Shown here piece after piece: positions 40,180 to 47,941 of a stretch of DNA of 64,000 nucleotides; the stretch's first letter is position 1, and each line of letters opens with the position of its first letter. The stretch is from positions 1-64,000 of IMG/VR virus record IMGVR_UViG_3300037189_020049; one strand, written 5' to 3'. Position numbers and translations under genes: made by a program. The notes under the pieces are model-generated. The model saw nothing but the letters and a program-made list of their open reading frames with translations. It made no database searches and was not told the DNA's origin. The stretch comes from a virus.

Positions 40180-40629
40180 ATGATATCAAAATACATAAAA
40201 AAATGGGCAGGCCTTGATAAAATAGAAGCAGAAGTAGCATCTGCTACTCAAAAAAGAATCGAAGCTGAAATGGCTGCATCTGAAGCATTAAAGGCCGCCG
40301 AGGCTGCTAAAGAGGAAGAAAGAAAATCAAAGTTAAGCCCAAAAGAATTAGCAACTGAACGAAAAGAACCTTGGGTAGGAGTATTAACCACTCACGTGAA
40401 TAAAAACAACATTAGGAATGGGTTTTTTGAGCTTGACTGGAACGAATACTTTGTGCTAGAATTGCGCAATGCTGGATATCTCGGCGAAACCGAAGAACAA
40501 GTTGTTGATTCTTGGTTTTGTGAACTATGTAAAACACTCGGAACCGAATCTGGGCTAGATATGGATAAAAGAGGAAGCGGCTTTGTAAACAGAGCACTTC
40601 GCGAAGATGGACGTACCGAAATAGGTTAA
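40180..40629 (+). CDS. Conserved hypothetical protein of T4-like phages
   Basis: The 149 residues begin with a basic start and an Ala/Glu-rich coil (residues 14-55, IEAEMAASEALKAAEAAKEEE), then LSPKELATERKEPWVGVL, GFFELDWNEYFVLELRNAGYLGETEEQVVDSWFCELC. This pattern recalls an unassigned protein of marine T4-like phages. It precedes RNase H by 12 bases and may act in replication, but no motif shows this. Confidence 0.65.
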   Translation: MISKYIKKWAGLDKIEAEVASATQKRIEAEMAASEALKAAEAAKEEERKSKLSPKELATERKEPWVGVLTTHVNKNNIRNGFFELDWNEYFVLELRNAGYLGETEEQVVDSWFCELCKTLGTESGLDMDKRGSGFVNRALREDGRTEIG

Positions 40630-40641
40630 CTATTAAAAACC

Positions 40642-41634
40642 ATGAATAGAACTTATCTGTTGATTGACACTGCAAATACTTTCCACCGTGCTCATCACAC
40701 TATTAGAGGTAGCACAGAGGATAAAGTAGGCCTTAGTCTACATACAATTCTTTCGAGCATTAGAAAAGCATGGCGTGATTTCAAAGGTGATCATGTTGTT
40801 TTTGCACTCGAAGGACGCAGTTGGAGAAAAGATTTTTATCCCCCGTATAAGAGAAATCGTTCAGAGACTCGCGCTGCACTATCACCTAGAGAAGCCGAAG
40901 ACGAAAAAGTTCTCTGGGAAACATTTGACGAATTTAAAGATTTTATTGTTAATAAAACAAATTCCACAATACTACATCACCCTCAACTCGAAGCAGATGA
41001 TTTAATCGGTGGATGGATTCAAAATCATCCCAACGATAATCATGTAATCATTAGCACCGATGGCGACTTTGCACAATTAATTTCTACCAACGTAAAACAA
41101 TATAACGGTGTTACTGGCGTTACTACAACCCACGAGGGTTATTTTGACGAAAAAGGAAAATCCGTAGTTGATAAGAAAACAAATAAAATAAAGGGTGCTC
41201 CGGATCCTGAATGGTTATTGTTTCTAAAATGCATGCGAGGTGACAAAAGCGACAATGTTTTTAGTGCTTATCCAAACGTAAGAGAAAAAGGTACTAAAAA
41301 TAAAGTAGGATTGCTAGAAGCATATGCTGATCGAAATACCAAAGGTTATAATTGGAACAACGTAATGTTACAACGTTGGGTCGATCATAATGGTGATTCA
41401 CATCGTGTTATGGACGATTATCATCGTAATGTAACTCTGTGCGATCTTTCTGCTCAGCCATCCGATATTAGAGAATTGATCAATAGCACTGTTCTCGATG
41501 AGAGCCACAAAAACAAAAACACTTCTCAAGTAGGTATTAGATTGTTGAAATTTTGTTCAACCTATAGTTTGGATAAAATTAGTCAACAAATCGATAGTTA
41601 TGCACAGCCGCTAAATGCAAGATATACTCCATGA
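40642..41634 (+). CDS. rnh: T4-type RNase H (5'-3' exonuclease, FEN-like)
   Basis: This 330-residue protein, like T4 RNase H (305), has the FEN/5'-nuclease metal motifs: YLLIDTANTFHRAHH, FALEGRSWRKDFYPPYKRNR, LEADDLIGGW, ISTDGDFAQL and MRGDKSDNVF (helix-hairpin start). It removes RNA primers and flaps from Okazaki fragments with gp32 and the clamp. It overlaps the next gene by 4 bases. Confidence 0.9.
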   Translation: MNRTYLLIDTANTFHRAHHTIRGSTEDKVGLSLHTILSSIRKAWRDFKGDHVVFALEGRSWRKDFYPPYKRNRSETRAALSPREAEDEKVLWETFDEFKDFIVNKTNSTILHHPQLEADDLIGGWIQNHPNDNHVIISTDGDFAQLISTNVKQYNGVTGVTTTHEGYFDEKGKSVVDKKTNKIKGAPDPEWLLFLKCMRGDKSDNVFSAYPNVREKGTKNKVGLLEAYADRNTKGYNWNNVMLQRWVDHNGDSHRVMDDYHRNVTLCDLSAQPSDIRELINSTVLDESHKNKNTSQVGIRLLKFCSTYSLDKISQQIDSYAQPLNARYTP

Positions 41635-42107
41635 ATACAGAAGCAAAAATATTAATTCCAAATAAAGAATGGATTCTCACATCCGATAATGTAAAACTCG
41701 GATCTGTGGCTAAAAACAAGAAAGGTTTTTCCTTTCTTAAACAAGGAAAAAAAGTTAACTTTCGAGGTTTAGATGACATCGAAAAACAGATCGGAATCAA
41801 AATTCCTTCGATTGAACCAACTACTTCCATTGAAATAGCTGATGCAGAATACAAAATATATGATTTTCCATGCGGACGAAAACCATATAATCCTGTTTTC
41901 AATATAAAAAAGAAACTTCCATTGTTTTATGTTTCACCTAAAAGCAAAAGTCAAATATGTGCAGGGCACTATATAATCAAGTTTAACAAACGTTGGGTAA
42001 AAAGTTTTTGTCCAAAGTTGATTACTCTTGACCGATATTCGTATCATGGCCCATTTAAAACCGAGGCAGAAGTAAAACAATTACTGCATGAACTGAACAA
42101 AGTATGA
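41631..42107 (+). CDS. Hypothetical protein
   Basis: This 158-residue basic protein starts in an ATGA overlap with RNase H. It has KEWILTSDNVKLGSVAKNKKGFSFLKQGKKVNF, PCGRKPYNPVFNIKKKLPLFYVS and KSQICAGHYIIKFNKRWVKSFCPKL. The regular lysine pattern and strands suggest a nucleic-acid-binding protein; no family is recognised. It overlaps the next gene by 4 bases, in the replication operon. Confidence 0.58.
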   Translation: MNTEAKILIPNKEWILTSDNVKLGSVAKNKKGFSFLKQGKKVNFRGLDDIEKQIGIKIPSIEPTTSIEIADAEYKIYDFPCGRKPYNPVFNIKKKLPLFYVSPKSKSQICAGHYIIKFNKRWVKSFCPKLITLDRYSYHGPFKTEAEVKQLLHELNKV

Positions 42108-42322
42108 AAACTATAAACACGCTTCCTATATTAGACTTTTTAGAAAAAGCAAGGGTTGCTATAAAAACTAATCAAAAAAATCTAACTTTGACAATAAAAG
42201 AAGTAACAGATTTACAAAATAGTATCAGTGTAGCAATGACTGCATTAAGCGGGAAACTTTCTGAAGAACCATCAAAATCTGAAAATAACATTACTGTTAA
42301 AATCAACGGAGGCCAATTTTAA
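42104..42322 (+). CDS. Small helical hypothetical protein
   Basis: This 72-residue protein, starting in an ATGA overlap, forms a single amphipathic helix or coil (LPILDFLEKARVAIKTNQ...LTIKEVTDLQNSISVAMTALSGKL) and a short strand at the end. No known motif. Confidence 0.5.
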   Translation: MKTINTLPILDFLEKARVAIKTNQKNLTLTIKEVTDLQNSISVAMTALSGKLSEEPSKSENNITVKINGGQF

Positions 42323-42328
42323 TAAATA
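42321..42328 (+). promoter_or_regulatory. T4-late-like promoter element (AATAAATA)
   Basis: AATAAATA starts at the stop codon of the preceding gene, 26 bases before ATG 42355. TGGAGAA between them is the ribosome site. Confidence 0.5.
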
Positions 42329-42354
42329 TATACATAATTGGAGAATGTATATAA

Positions 42355-42654
42355 ATGAGTCGTCCGAAGCCTAATGTATTGTTAGAGATAACAGATAAAA
42401 AAACTTACAATATTGATCAAGTATTAGAATCAGATGCTATATGGGCTGTTTTTTACAAAGGCAAACCCATCAATTTAAAAATGTTAAATTATGCATCTCC
42501 GATACAAAGTCCAAAATACAAGAAAATTTCATTTTCTAATTCCGGACATGCGTTCAATTTAGCTGAAAAATTGAACAAAAAATTCAACAGTAAAGACTTT
42601 GCTGTTTTCAAATTAACCTCGGGAGAGTGTTTTCTTGAAGAACCAAAAAATTAA
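42355..42654 (+). CDS. Conserved hypothetical protein
   Basis: This 99-residue protein has PNVLLEITDKKTYNIDQVL, DAIWAVFYKGKPINLKM and PKYKKISFSNSGHAFNLAEKLN, a small alpha/beta pattern I associate with T4-like phages of marine bacteria. Function unknown. It overlaps the next gene by 20 bases. Confidence 0.62.
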   Translation: MSRPKPNVLLEITDKKTYNIDQVLESDAIWAVFYKGKPINLKMLNYASPIQSPKYKKISFSNSGHAFNLAEKLNKKFNSKDFAVFKLTSGECFLEEPKN

Positions 42655-43021
42655 AATCGCAGAATATGTCCTATCTCAGATGGGGATCCCTCAAGATGAG
42701 AAAAATATCAAAAAAACTATCCATGACTCTTGGCAGAATAAACGTCTCAAAGAGCAAGGAGGGTTGGGATTGACTGAGATGGGCTTTGATCTCATGGTCA
42801 AAGCCGGGTTTAAGAGTTATCGAATAAAACTAGATGAACCGTTGATTTACGACAATCAACTTATTTTAGGGTTAGATCATTATATCAATTCGCCTTACTA
42901 TCTCACAAAAAAAGAAATTTATGTATTCAATGAGACAACTGCAATACAATTGATATTATTTCATGGCAACGTAAAAAAATTCATTGACGCAAAGATAAAA
43001 AATAAAATGCTGATTGACTAA
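42635..43021 (+). CDS. Conserved hypothetical protein
   Basis: The 128 residues start from TTG 42635, supported by GGGAGAG about 7 bases upstream. The front (IAEYVLSQMGIPQDEKNIKKTIHDSWQNKRLKEQGGLGLTEMGFDLMVKAGFKSYRIKL) is a patterned helical region; LTEMGFDLM..AGFKSY looks conserved. The second half is strand-rich. No catalytic motif is seen. Confidence 0.6.
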   Translation: MKNQKIKIAEYVLSQMGIPQDEKNIKKTIHDSWQNKRLKEQGGLGLTEMGFDLMVKAGFKSYRIKLDEPLIYDNQLILGLDHYINSPYYLTKKEIYVFNETTAIQLILFHGNVKKFIDAKIKNKMLID

Positions 43022-43042
43022 AATAGTAGATTTTTGTACAAT
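43014..43042 (+). promoter_or_regulatory. Sigma70-type promoter, TTGACT-17-TACAAT
   Basis: -35 TTGACT at 43014-43019, 17 bases, -10 TACAAT at 43037-43042. It precedes the MoxR-like gene by about 50 bases. Confidence 0.72.
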
Positions 43043-43094
43043 AATAGTATACAATGCAATAGTGCAACGTAGAACTTAATTAGGAAAGAAAATT

Positions 43095-44177
43095 ATGTCA
43101 AACAGTGTTTCTACATCTCGTACCGTTAGCCCGAATGAGGCAAAAACGGCCATTCGTAAATGCATGAAGAAAAATCGTCCAGTATTCATGTGGGGTCCTC
43201 CAGGTATCGGTAAAAGCGATATTGTTAAACAACTTGGCGAAGAACAAGAACGCCGTGTTATTGACGTTCGTTTGAGTCTGTGGGAACCTACTGACATCAA
43301 GGGCATTCCGTTCTATAATGCTAGCAAGGGTTCAATGGAATGGGCTCCTCCTATGGAATTTCCGTCTGATCCCGATGACAACAGTATTCTGTTCCTTGAC
43401 GAACTGAATTCTGCTGCACCTGCTACCCAGGCCGCTGCATATCAATTGATTTTGAATCGCAGAGTTGGTGCATATCAACTTCCTAAGAACGTTAGCATTG
43501 TTGCTGCCGGTAACAGAGAAAGCGACAAAGGCGTAACTTATCGTATGCCTGCTCCGTTGGCAAATCGTTTCCTACACCTTGAACTTCGTGTCGATTATGA
43601 CGACTGGCATTCATGGGCTGTTAAAAACAGAGTCCACGAGCAAGTCGTCGGTTATTGCGGATTTGCCAAACAAGATCTGTACGACTTTGATCCAAGAAGC
43701 GCGAGCAAGAGTTTTGCTACTCCTCGTTCATGGAGCTTCGTTAGCGAATTGCTCGACGACGATGATGTTAGCGAAAGCACGTTGACCGACTTGGTTTCTG
43801 GTGCAGTCGGCGAAGGAGTTGCTGTCAAGTTTATGGCTCACCGCAAAGTTGCAAAACAGATGCCTAAGCCAGAAGATATTCTTAGCGGCAAAATTACTAA
43901 GTGTGAGATTAAAGAAATCTCCGCTATGTATTCTTTGACTATTAGTCTCTGTTACGAACTACAAGAAGCAGATCGTAAAAAGGTTAAAAACTGGGATAGT
44001 ATGGCTGATTATTTCTTTGGATTTATGATCGACAATTTCCCTACAGAAATTGTTGTCATGGGTGCAAAGACTGCATTAACTAACTACGAACTGCCGTTCG
44101 ATGCATCTAAGTTGAAGAACTTCGATCGATTCCACGACAAGTACGGCAAGTACATTATCTCTGCTATGGAGAGATAA
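43095..44177 (+). CDS. MoxR-type AAA+ ATPase
   Basis: This 360-residue protein has Walker A GPPGIGKSD (34-42), LSLWEPTDIKGIP, Walker B ILFLDELN (98-105), sensor AAGNRES and an arginine-bearing LANRFLHLEL, all in the order of the MoxR branch. MoxR ATPases act with VWA-domain partners as assembly or disassembly chaperones. The next gene encodes such a partner. Codon use leans to CGT and GAC more than neighbours, which may reflect high expression. AGGAAAGAAA is before the start, and a strong terminator follows. Confidence 0.87.
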   Translation: MSNSVSTSRTVSPNEAKTAIRKCMKKNRPVFMWGPPGIGKSDIVKQLGEEQERRVIDVRLSLWEPTDIKGIPFYNASKGSMEWAPPMEFPSDPDDNSILFLDELNSAAPATQAAAYQLILNRRVGAYQLPKNVSIVAAGNRESDKGVTYRMPAPLANRFLHLELRVDYDDWHSWAVKNRVHEQVVGYCGFAKQDLYDFDPRSASKSFATPRSWSFVSELLDDDDVSESTLTDLVSGAVGEGVAVKFMAHRKVAKQMPKPEDILSGKITKCEIKEISAMYSLTISLCYELQEADRKKVKNWDSMADYFFGFMIDNFPTEIVVMGAKTALTNYELPFDASKLKNFDRFHDKYGKYIISAMER

Positions 44178-44201
44178 AAATGGCCCGAAAGGGCCATTTT
44201 T
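44176..44201 (+). terminator. Intrinsic terminator after MoxR gene
   Basis: Arms AAAAATGGCCC (44176-44186) and GGGCCATTTTT (44191-44201) are perfectly paired across a GAAA tetraloop. The stem contains its own T run, so it works in both directions. Confidence 0.92.
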
Positions 44202-44238
44202 GAGTGTATAATTTAATGTGTCACAAAGGAGATTTAAC

Positions 44239-45498
44239 ATGTCTGTTATGAAACAAGAAAAATCCAAAAAGAATGATTGGATGGATAAGACTTTTACTGC
44301 GGCAGAAAAAGAAAAGATTGTCGATAAACTCGTTACTGCAAGAGTAGGACTGTTGCTCCGACACCCTTTCTTTGGCAATATGGCTACTCGACTAAAGTTG
44401 GTCGATGCATCAGAATGGTGCGGCACACTTGCTACAGATGGCCGTAACTTTTATTACAATAACGGTTTTGTCAACAAACTTACTGCTAAGGAATGTGAGT
44501 TTGGTTTTGCTCACGAAGTTCTACATAATGTATTTGATCACATGGGTAGACGCGAAGGCCGCGATCCACAATTGAGTAACATTGCTGCTGACTATGCAGT
44601 TAATCAAATTCTCAAAGATGAAAAAATCGGTAGTATTCCAACTTTTATCAATATTTTCTTGAGTGACAAATATCGTAGCAAAAGTTACGAAGAAATCTAT
44701 CAAGAACTATATGACAAAGCAGATAAAATTGATGTGAGTGGGTTAGGTGAATTACTCGACGAACACCTTGATGACAGCGACGACGGCAATAACGGCAACG
44801 GAGATGGTGACACACCAGGAGAAGGTAAACGTCCTACAATTAGTGCAGAAGAGCGAAAGAAAATTCGCGACGAAATCAAAGAGGCAATGATTGCTGCTGC
44901 GCAAAGTGCAGGTGCAGGTAAAGTACCAGCCGGTGTTAAAAGAATGATTACCGACTTGACTGAGCCTAAAATGGATTGGCGCCAATTGCTACGAATGAAT
45001 ATTCAAAGTATTATGAAAAGCAATTTCAGTTTCAGTCGTCCTAATCGTAAAAGTCAACACAGCGGTGCTATTTTGCCGGGCATGATGAACGAAGAAACTA
45101 TTGATGTCAGTGTTGCTATTGATATGAGCGGTAGTATTTCCGATGATATGGCTAAAGATTTCGTCAGCGAAATCAAAGGTATCATGGACGAATATGTAGA
45201 CTTTAACTTGGATTTGTGGTGCTTTGATACTGAAGTATACGGATATGCACGATTTACTGGCGACACGGCTTCTGATATTCTAGAATATCAATGTAAGGGC
45301 GGTGGCGGTACTGACTTTGACGCTAACTGGCAATACATGAAGAACGAAGATATTTTGCCTAAAAAGTTCATTATGTTTACTGATGGATATCCGGGCGGAT
45401 CCTGGGGAGACGAAGATTATTGTGATACATTGTTTGTTATTCACGGTAATGATTCTATTGTTCCTCCGTTTGGACAAGTTGCATATTACAAGAATTAA
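44239..45498 (+). CDS. Metallopeptidase-like/VWA-like protein (DUF2201 type)
   Basis: From ATG 44239 (AAAGGAG upstream) the protein has 419 residues. The N-terminal part has FGFAHEVLHNVFDH (HExxH zinc motif at 92-96) and DPQLSNIAADYAVNQIL. A Gly/Asp/Asn-rich linker (about 175-200) follows. The C-terminal VWA-like domain has VAIDMSGSIS (DxSGS metal site, 295-299), GGGGTDF and FTDGYPGG. This is the layout of the putative metallopeptidase/VWA family. With the MoxR gene it makes a classical ATPase/VWA pair. Target unknown. Confidence 0.83.
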   Translation: MSVMKQEKSKKNDWMDKTFTAAEKEKIVDKLVTARVGLLLRHPFFGNMATRLKLVDASEWCGTLATDGRNFYYNNGFVNKLTAKECEFGFAHEVLHNVFDHMGRREGRDPQLSNIAADYAVNQILKDEKIGSIPTFINIFLSDKYRSKSYEEIYQELYDKADKIDVSGLGELLDEHLDDSDDGNNGNGDGDTPGEGKRPTISAEERKKIRDEIKEAMIAAAQSAGAGKVPAGVKRMITDLTEPKMDWRQLLRMNIQSIMKSNFSFSRPNRKSQHSGAILPGMMNEETIDVSVAIDMSGSISDDMAKDFVSEIKGIMDEYVDFNLDLWCFDTEVYGYARFTGDTASDILEYQCKGGGGTDFDANWQYMKNEDILPKKFIMFTDGYPGGSWGDEDYCDTLFVIHGNDSIVPPFGQVAYYKN

Positions 45499-45499
45499 A

Positions 45500-45778
45500 G
45501 TGGCTTTAAAGAACAAAGAAGTTAATCCCCTTGAGGTATTGAATAGTAGGAAACTACTATTCATACCTCATCATTTTCATAAAGTCAATTTACCTAGAGG
45601 TTGCGATATCAAAATAATAGACCAGTGGATTTCATTTAACTTAAATAACAGGTATTCGATTGATTTTATTACTCAATTGCATGATAATAAAATAGTTATC
45701 AACATATGTGCAGGATTCGAGGATCCAAAAGAAGCAACAATTTTTATACTATCATGCCCACATTTTACAAAGGATTAG
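45500..45778 (+). CDS. Hypothetical protein
   Basis: From GTG 45500, one base after the VWA gene's stop, the protein has 92 residues. Start choice is by coupling, since longer frames overlap the VWA gene. It has KLLFIPHHFHKVNLPRGCDIKIIDQWISFNL and INICAGFEDPKEATIFILS. No known family. Confidence 0.5.
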   Translation: MALKNKEVNPLEVLNSRKLLFIPHHFHKVNLPRGCDIKIIDQWISFNLNNRYSIDFITQLHDNKIVINICAGFEDPKEATIFILSCPHFTKD

Positions 45779-45783
45779 AAAAA

Positions 45784-45993
45784 ATGGAAAATGACGAACA
45801 AAAAGAAGAAATGCAGTCCGCTGCTATGGCTGAATTAACTATTTCGGATCTTCAAAACATCCGAGCACTTATTGAGTCTGTTGCTCGTAGAAATGTATTT
45901 CAAGTCAATGAATTTAGTGCAGTAGGAAGTGTTTATGATAAACTAAACAATTTTTTAGCAGCCGTTGCTAAATCAGACAGCCAACAAGGATAA
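45784..45993 (+). CDS. Small hypothetical protein
   Basis: The 69 residues start from ATG 45784, with AAGGA overlapping the preceding stop. It is helical and acidic: MAELTISDLQNIRALIESVARRNVF...EFSAVGSVYDKLNNFLAAV. The pattern recalls a small protein of marine T4-like phages of unknown function. Confidence 0.6.
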   Translation: MENDEQKEEMQSAAMAELTISDLQNIRALIESVARRNVFQVNEFSAVGSVYDKLNNFLAAVAKSDSQQG

Positions 45994-45996
45994 AAT

Positions 45997-46569
45997 ATGA
46001 AACACATAGGCAAAATGAAAAACAATAACGCTAAAGTTATTGTTGTATATAGAACATTACCCGGAGATCCATATAGTGCATTAGTTATAGGAAGTGACGA
46101 GTTAGGTCCGTCATATCACGATGCATTAATGAACTTGGTACAGGATCCTAGCGGTCAAAGTGCAAATGAATTTGCAGATATTTTGTCGGTTAGAAAATTC
46201 CCCGACGGTAACGGAATGTTAGTTTGGCTACACACTAACGGTTTCCTAAAAAAAGTGCCTACAGATTTAGTAATTATGACTCCTGCTCCCCAGACATCAC
46301 TGAGATTGGACGAACTTAATTTGTTAATTGCTGACCAAAAAGGCATTGATCTCGAAGATTTAGCTATCAAGAGTGATAATAATTCTACTCCCATCAAAAC
46401 TACTAAATCTGTCAAAGAAGAACCTAAGGCACCTGTACCCGTTACTGCGGCTGATTTACGAGCAAAGGCAGATTTACTGCTTAAAGAAGCTCAAGAGTTA
46501 AAGAAACAAGCAGATGCTCTCGATCCTCCGAAAAAGAAGACCAAAGCAGTAAAAACTGAAACTGCATGA
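45997..46569 (+). CDS. Conserved hypothetical protein
   Basis: This 190-residue protein has KVIVVYRTLPGDPYSALVIGSDELGPSYHDALMNLVQDPSGQSANEFADIL, RKFPDGNGMLVWLHTNGFLKKVPTDLVIMTP, then a Lys/Ala/Pro-rich coil to the end. I associate this pattern with T4-like phages of marine bacteria, function unknown. It overlaps the DHFR gene by 4 bases, so it is linked to nucleotide metabolism by transcript. Confidence 0.63.
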   Translation: MKHIGKMKNNNAKVIVVYRTLPGDPYSALVIGSDELGPSYHDALMNLVQDPSGQSANEFADILSVRKFPDGNGMLVWLHTNGFLKKVPTDLVIMTPAPQTSLRLDELNLLIADQKGIDLEDLAIKSDNNSTPIKTTKSVKEEPKAPVPVTAADLRAKADLLLKEAQELKKQADALDPPKKKTKAVKTETA

Positions 46570-47060
46570 TTAGTGCTATAGTTGCAGTTGAACAAAACCA
46601 GGGTATAGGATTTAATGGGTCCATACCCTGGCCCCATCTTAAAGCCGATATGCAATGGTTTAAAAAAATTACTACTAATAATGTGGTAATTATGGGGTCA
46701 AATACATGGAAAAGTTTAAACTATAAACCATTACCAAATCGAGTAAATGTTGTCTTATCGAGAACACACGATTACTCAGGTGATAATGCTGCCGATCACA
46801 CCTTTAGTGATCCGAATAATGCATTAACTTTTTGTCAAGTTAATTATCCTGACAAAGAGATTTTTATTATTGGCGGGGGTAAAATTTACGATTTTTACTT
46901 GCCATATATAGATAAATTTTACATAACCGAAATACAAGACAATTTTGAGTGTGATACATTTTTTAATTTGACAAACGTTCAAACACGTAGTAAAGTTGTT
47001 AACACAATTGCAAGTTATACTGACCCAATTAATTTTATAATAAAAGAATATATAATATGA
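46566..47060 (+). CDS. frd: Dihydrofolate reductase
   Basis: This 164-residue protein has the DHFR pattern: ISAIVAVEQNQGIGFNGSIPWPHLKADMQWFKKIT (substrate and cofactor loop), VVIMGSNTWKSL, NVVLSRT and IFIIGGGKIYDFYLP (cofactor loop), KFYITEI. It regenerates tetrahydrofolate for thymidylate synthesis. T4 has the same frd-td order; here the genes overlap by 4 bases. Confidence 0.93.
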   Translation: MISAIVAVEQNQGIGFNGSIPWPHLKADMQWFKKITTNNVVIMGSNTWKSLNYKPLPNRVNVVLSRTHDYSGDNAADHTFSDPNNALTFCQVNYPDKEIFIIGGGKIYDFYLPYIDKFYITEIQDNFECDTFFNLTNVQTRSKVVNTIASYTDPINFIIKEYII

Positions 47061-47941
47061 ATCATTACGAAAAAGTTTATTTAGACGCGTTAAAGAATAT
47101 TTTATCAAACGGAAATGATCGAACTGATCGTACCGGTATCGGTACAAAGAGTATTTTTGGATTACAAATGAGATTTGATTTGTCTCAAGGATTTCCTGCC
47201 ATAACTACAAAAAAACTTGCATGGAAAGCCGTAGTTTCGGAGCTATTGTGGTTTATAGAAGGCAGTGGCGATGAATATCGTTTAAGAGAAATCCTTCACG
47301 GTGAACGCTATAGTGATAAGAAAACTATTTGGACTGATAATGCACAAGCAGATTATTGGACTAAGAAAAAATTACAGAGACACCCTGGTGATCTAGGCAG
47401 AGTATATGGTGTACAATGGCGCAGATGGCGTAAACCATTGATAAGAATTAATAAGGTTGTATTACAAAATCATGATCAATTATTGGAATTGATCAACGGG
47501 ATTAAAACAGATCCGTATAGCAGACGACATATAATTACTGCGTATAATCCCGGAGAACTCGATCTAATGGCCTTGCCTCCTTGTCACATGATGAGCCAAT
47601 TTTATGTAAATGGTAATAAACTTAGTTGTCATATGTATCAAAGATCCGCCGATATGCCGTTAGGAATGCCATTTAACATAGCAAGTTATGCGCTATTCAC
47701 TCATATGATTGCACAGGTTTGTAACTTAGAAGTAGGAGAATTGATTATTAGTGTCGGCGACGCTCATATTTACAATAATCAAATTGATAAAATAAAAGAA
47801 CAATTAAAAAGAAATCCAATGCCTGGGCCAACTTTAAAATTAAATCCCGATGTAAAAGTTATTACCAATTTTACAATGAACGATATTGAATTAATCAATT
47901 ACCAATGTCATCCAGCAATTGAGATACCAATGGCTGTTTAA
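47057..47941 (+). CDS. thyA: Thymidylate synthase
   Basis: This 294-residue protein of the ThyA family has NDRTDRTGIGTKSIFG, FPAITTKKLAWKAVVSELLWFI, RVYGVQWRRW, DPYSRRHIITAYNP, the catalytic Cys in LPPCHMM (C176), QRSADMPLGMPFNIASYALFTHMIAQ and VGDAHIYNN. It methylates dUMP to dTMP using methylene-tetrahydrofolate. No intron interrupts it, unlike T4 td. Its stop overlaps the stop of the converging structural gene by 4 bases and no terminator is seen. Confidence 0.95.
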   Translation: MNHYEKVYLDALKNILSNGNDRTDRTGIGTKSIFGLQMRFDLSQGFPAITTKKLAWKAVVSELLWFIEGSGDEYRLREILHGERYSDKKTIWTDNAQADYWTKKKLQRHPGDLGRVYGVQWRRWRKPLIRINKVVLQNHDQLLELINGIKTDPYSRRHIITAYNPGELDLMALPPCHMMSQFYVNGNKLSCHMYQRSADMPLGMPFNIASYALFTHMIAQVCNLEVGELIISVGDAHIYNNQIDKIKEQLKRNPMPGPTLKLNPDVKVITNFTMNDIELINYQCHPAIEIPMAV

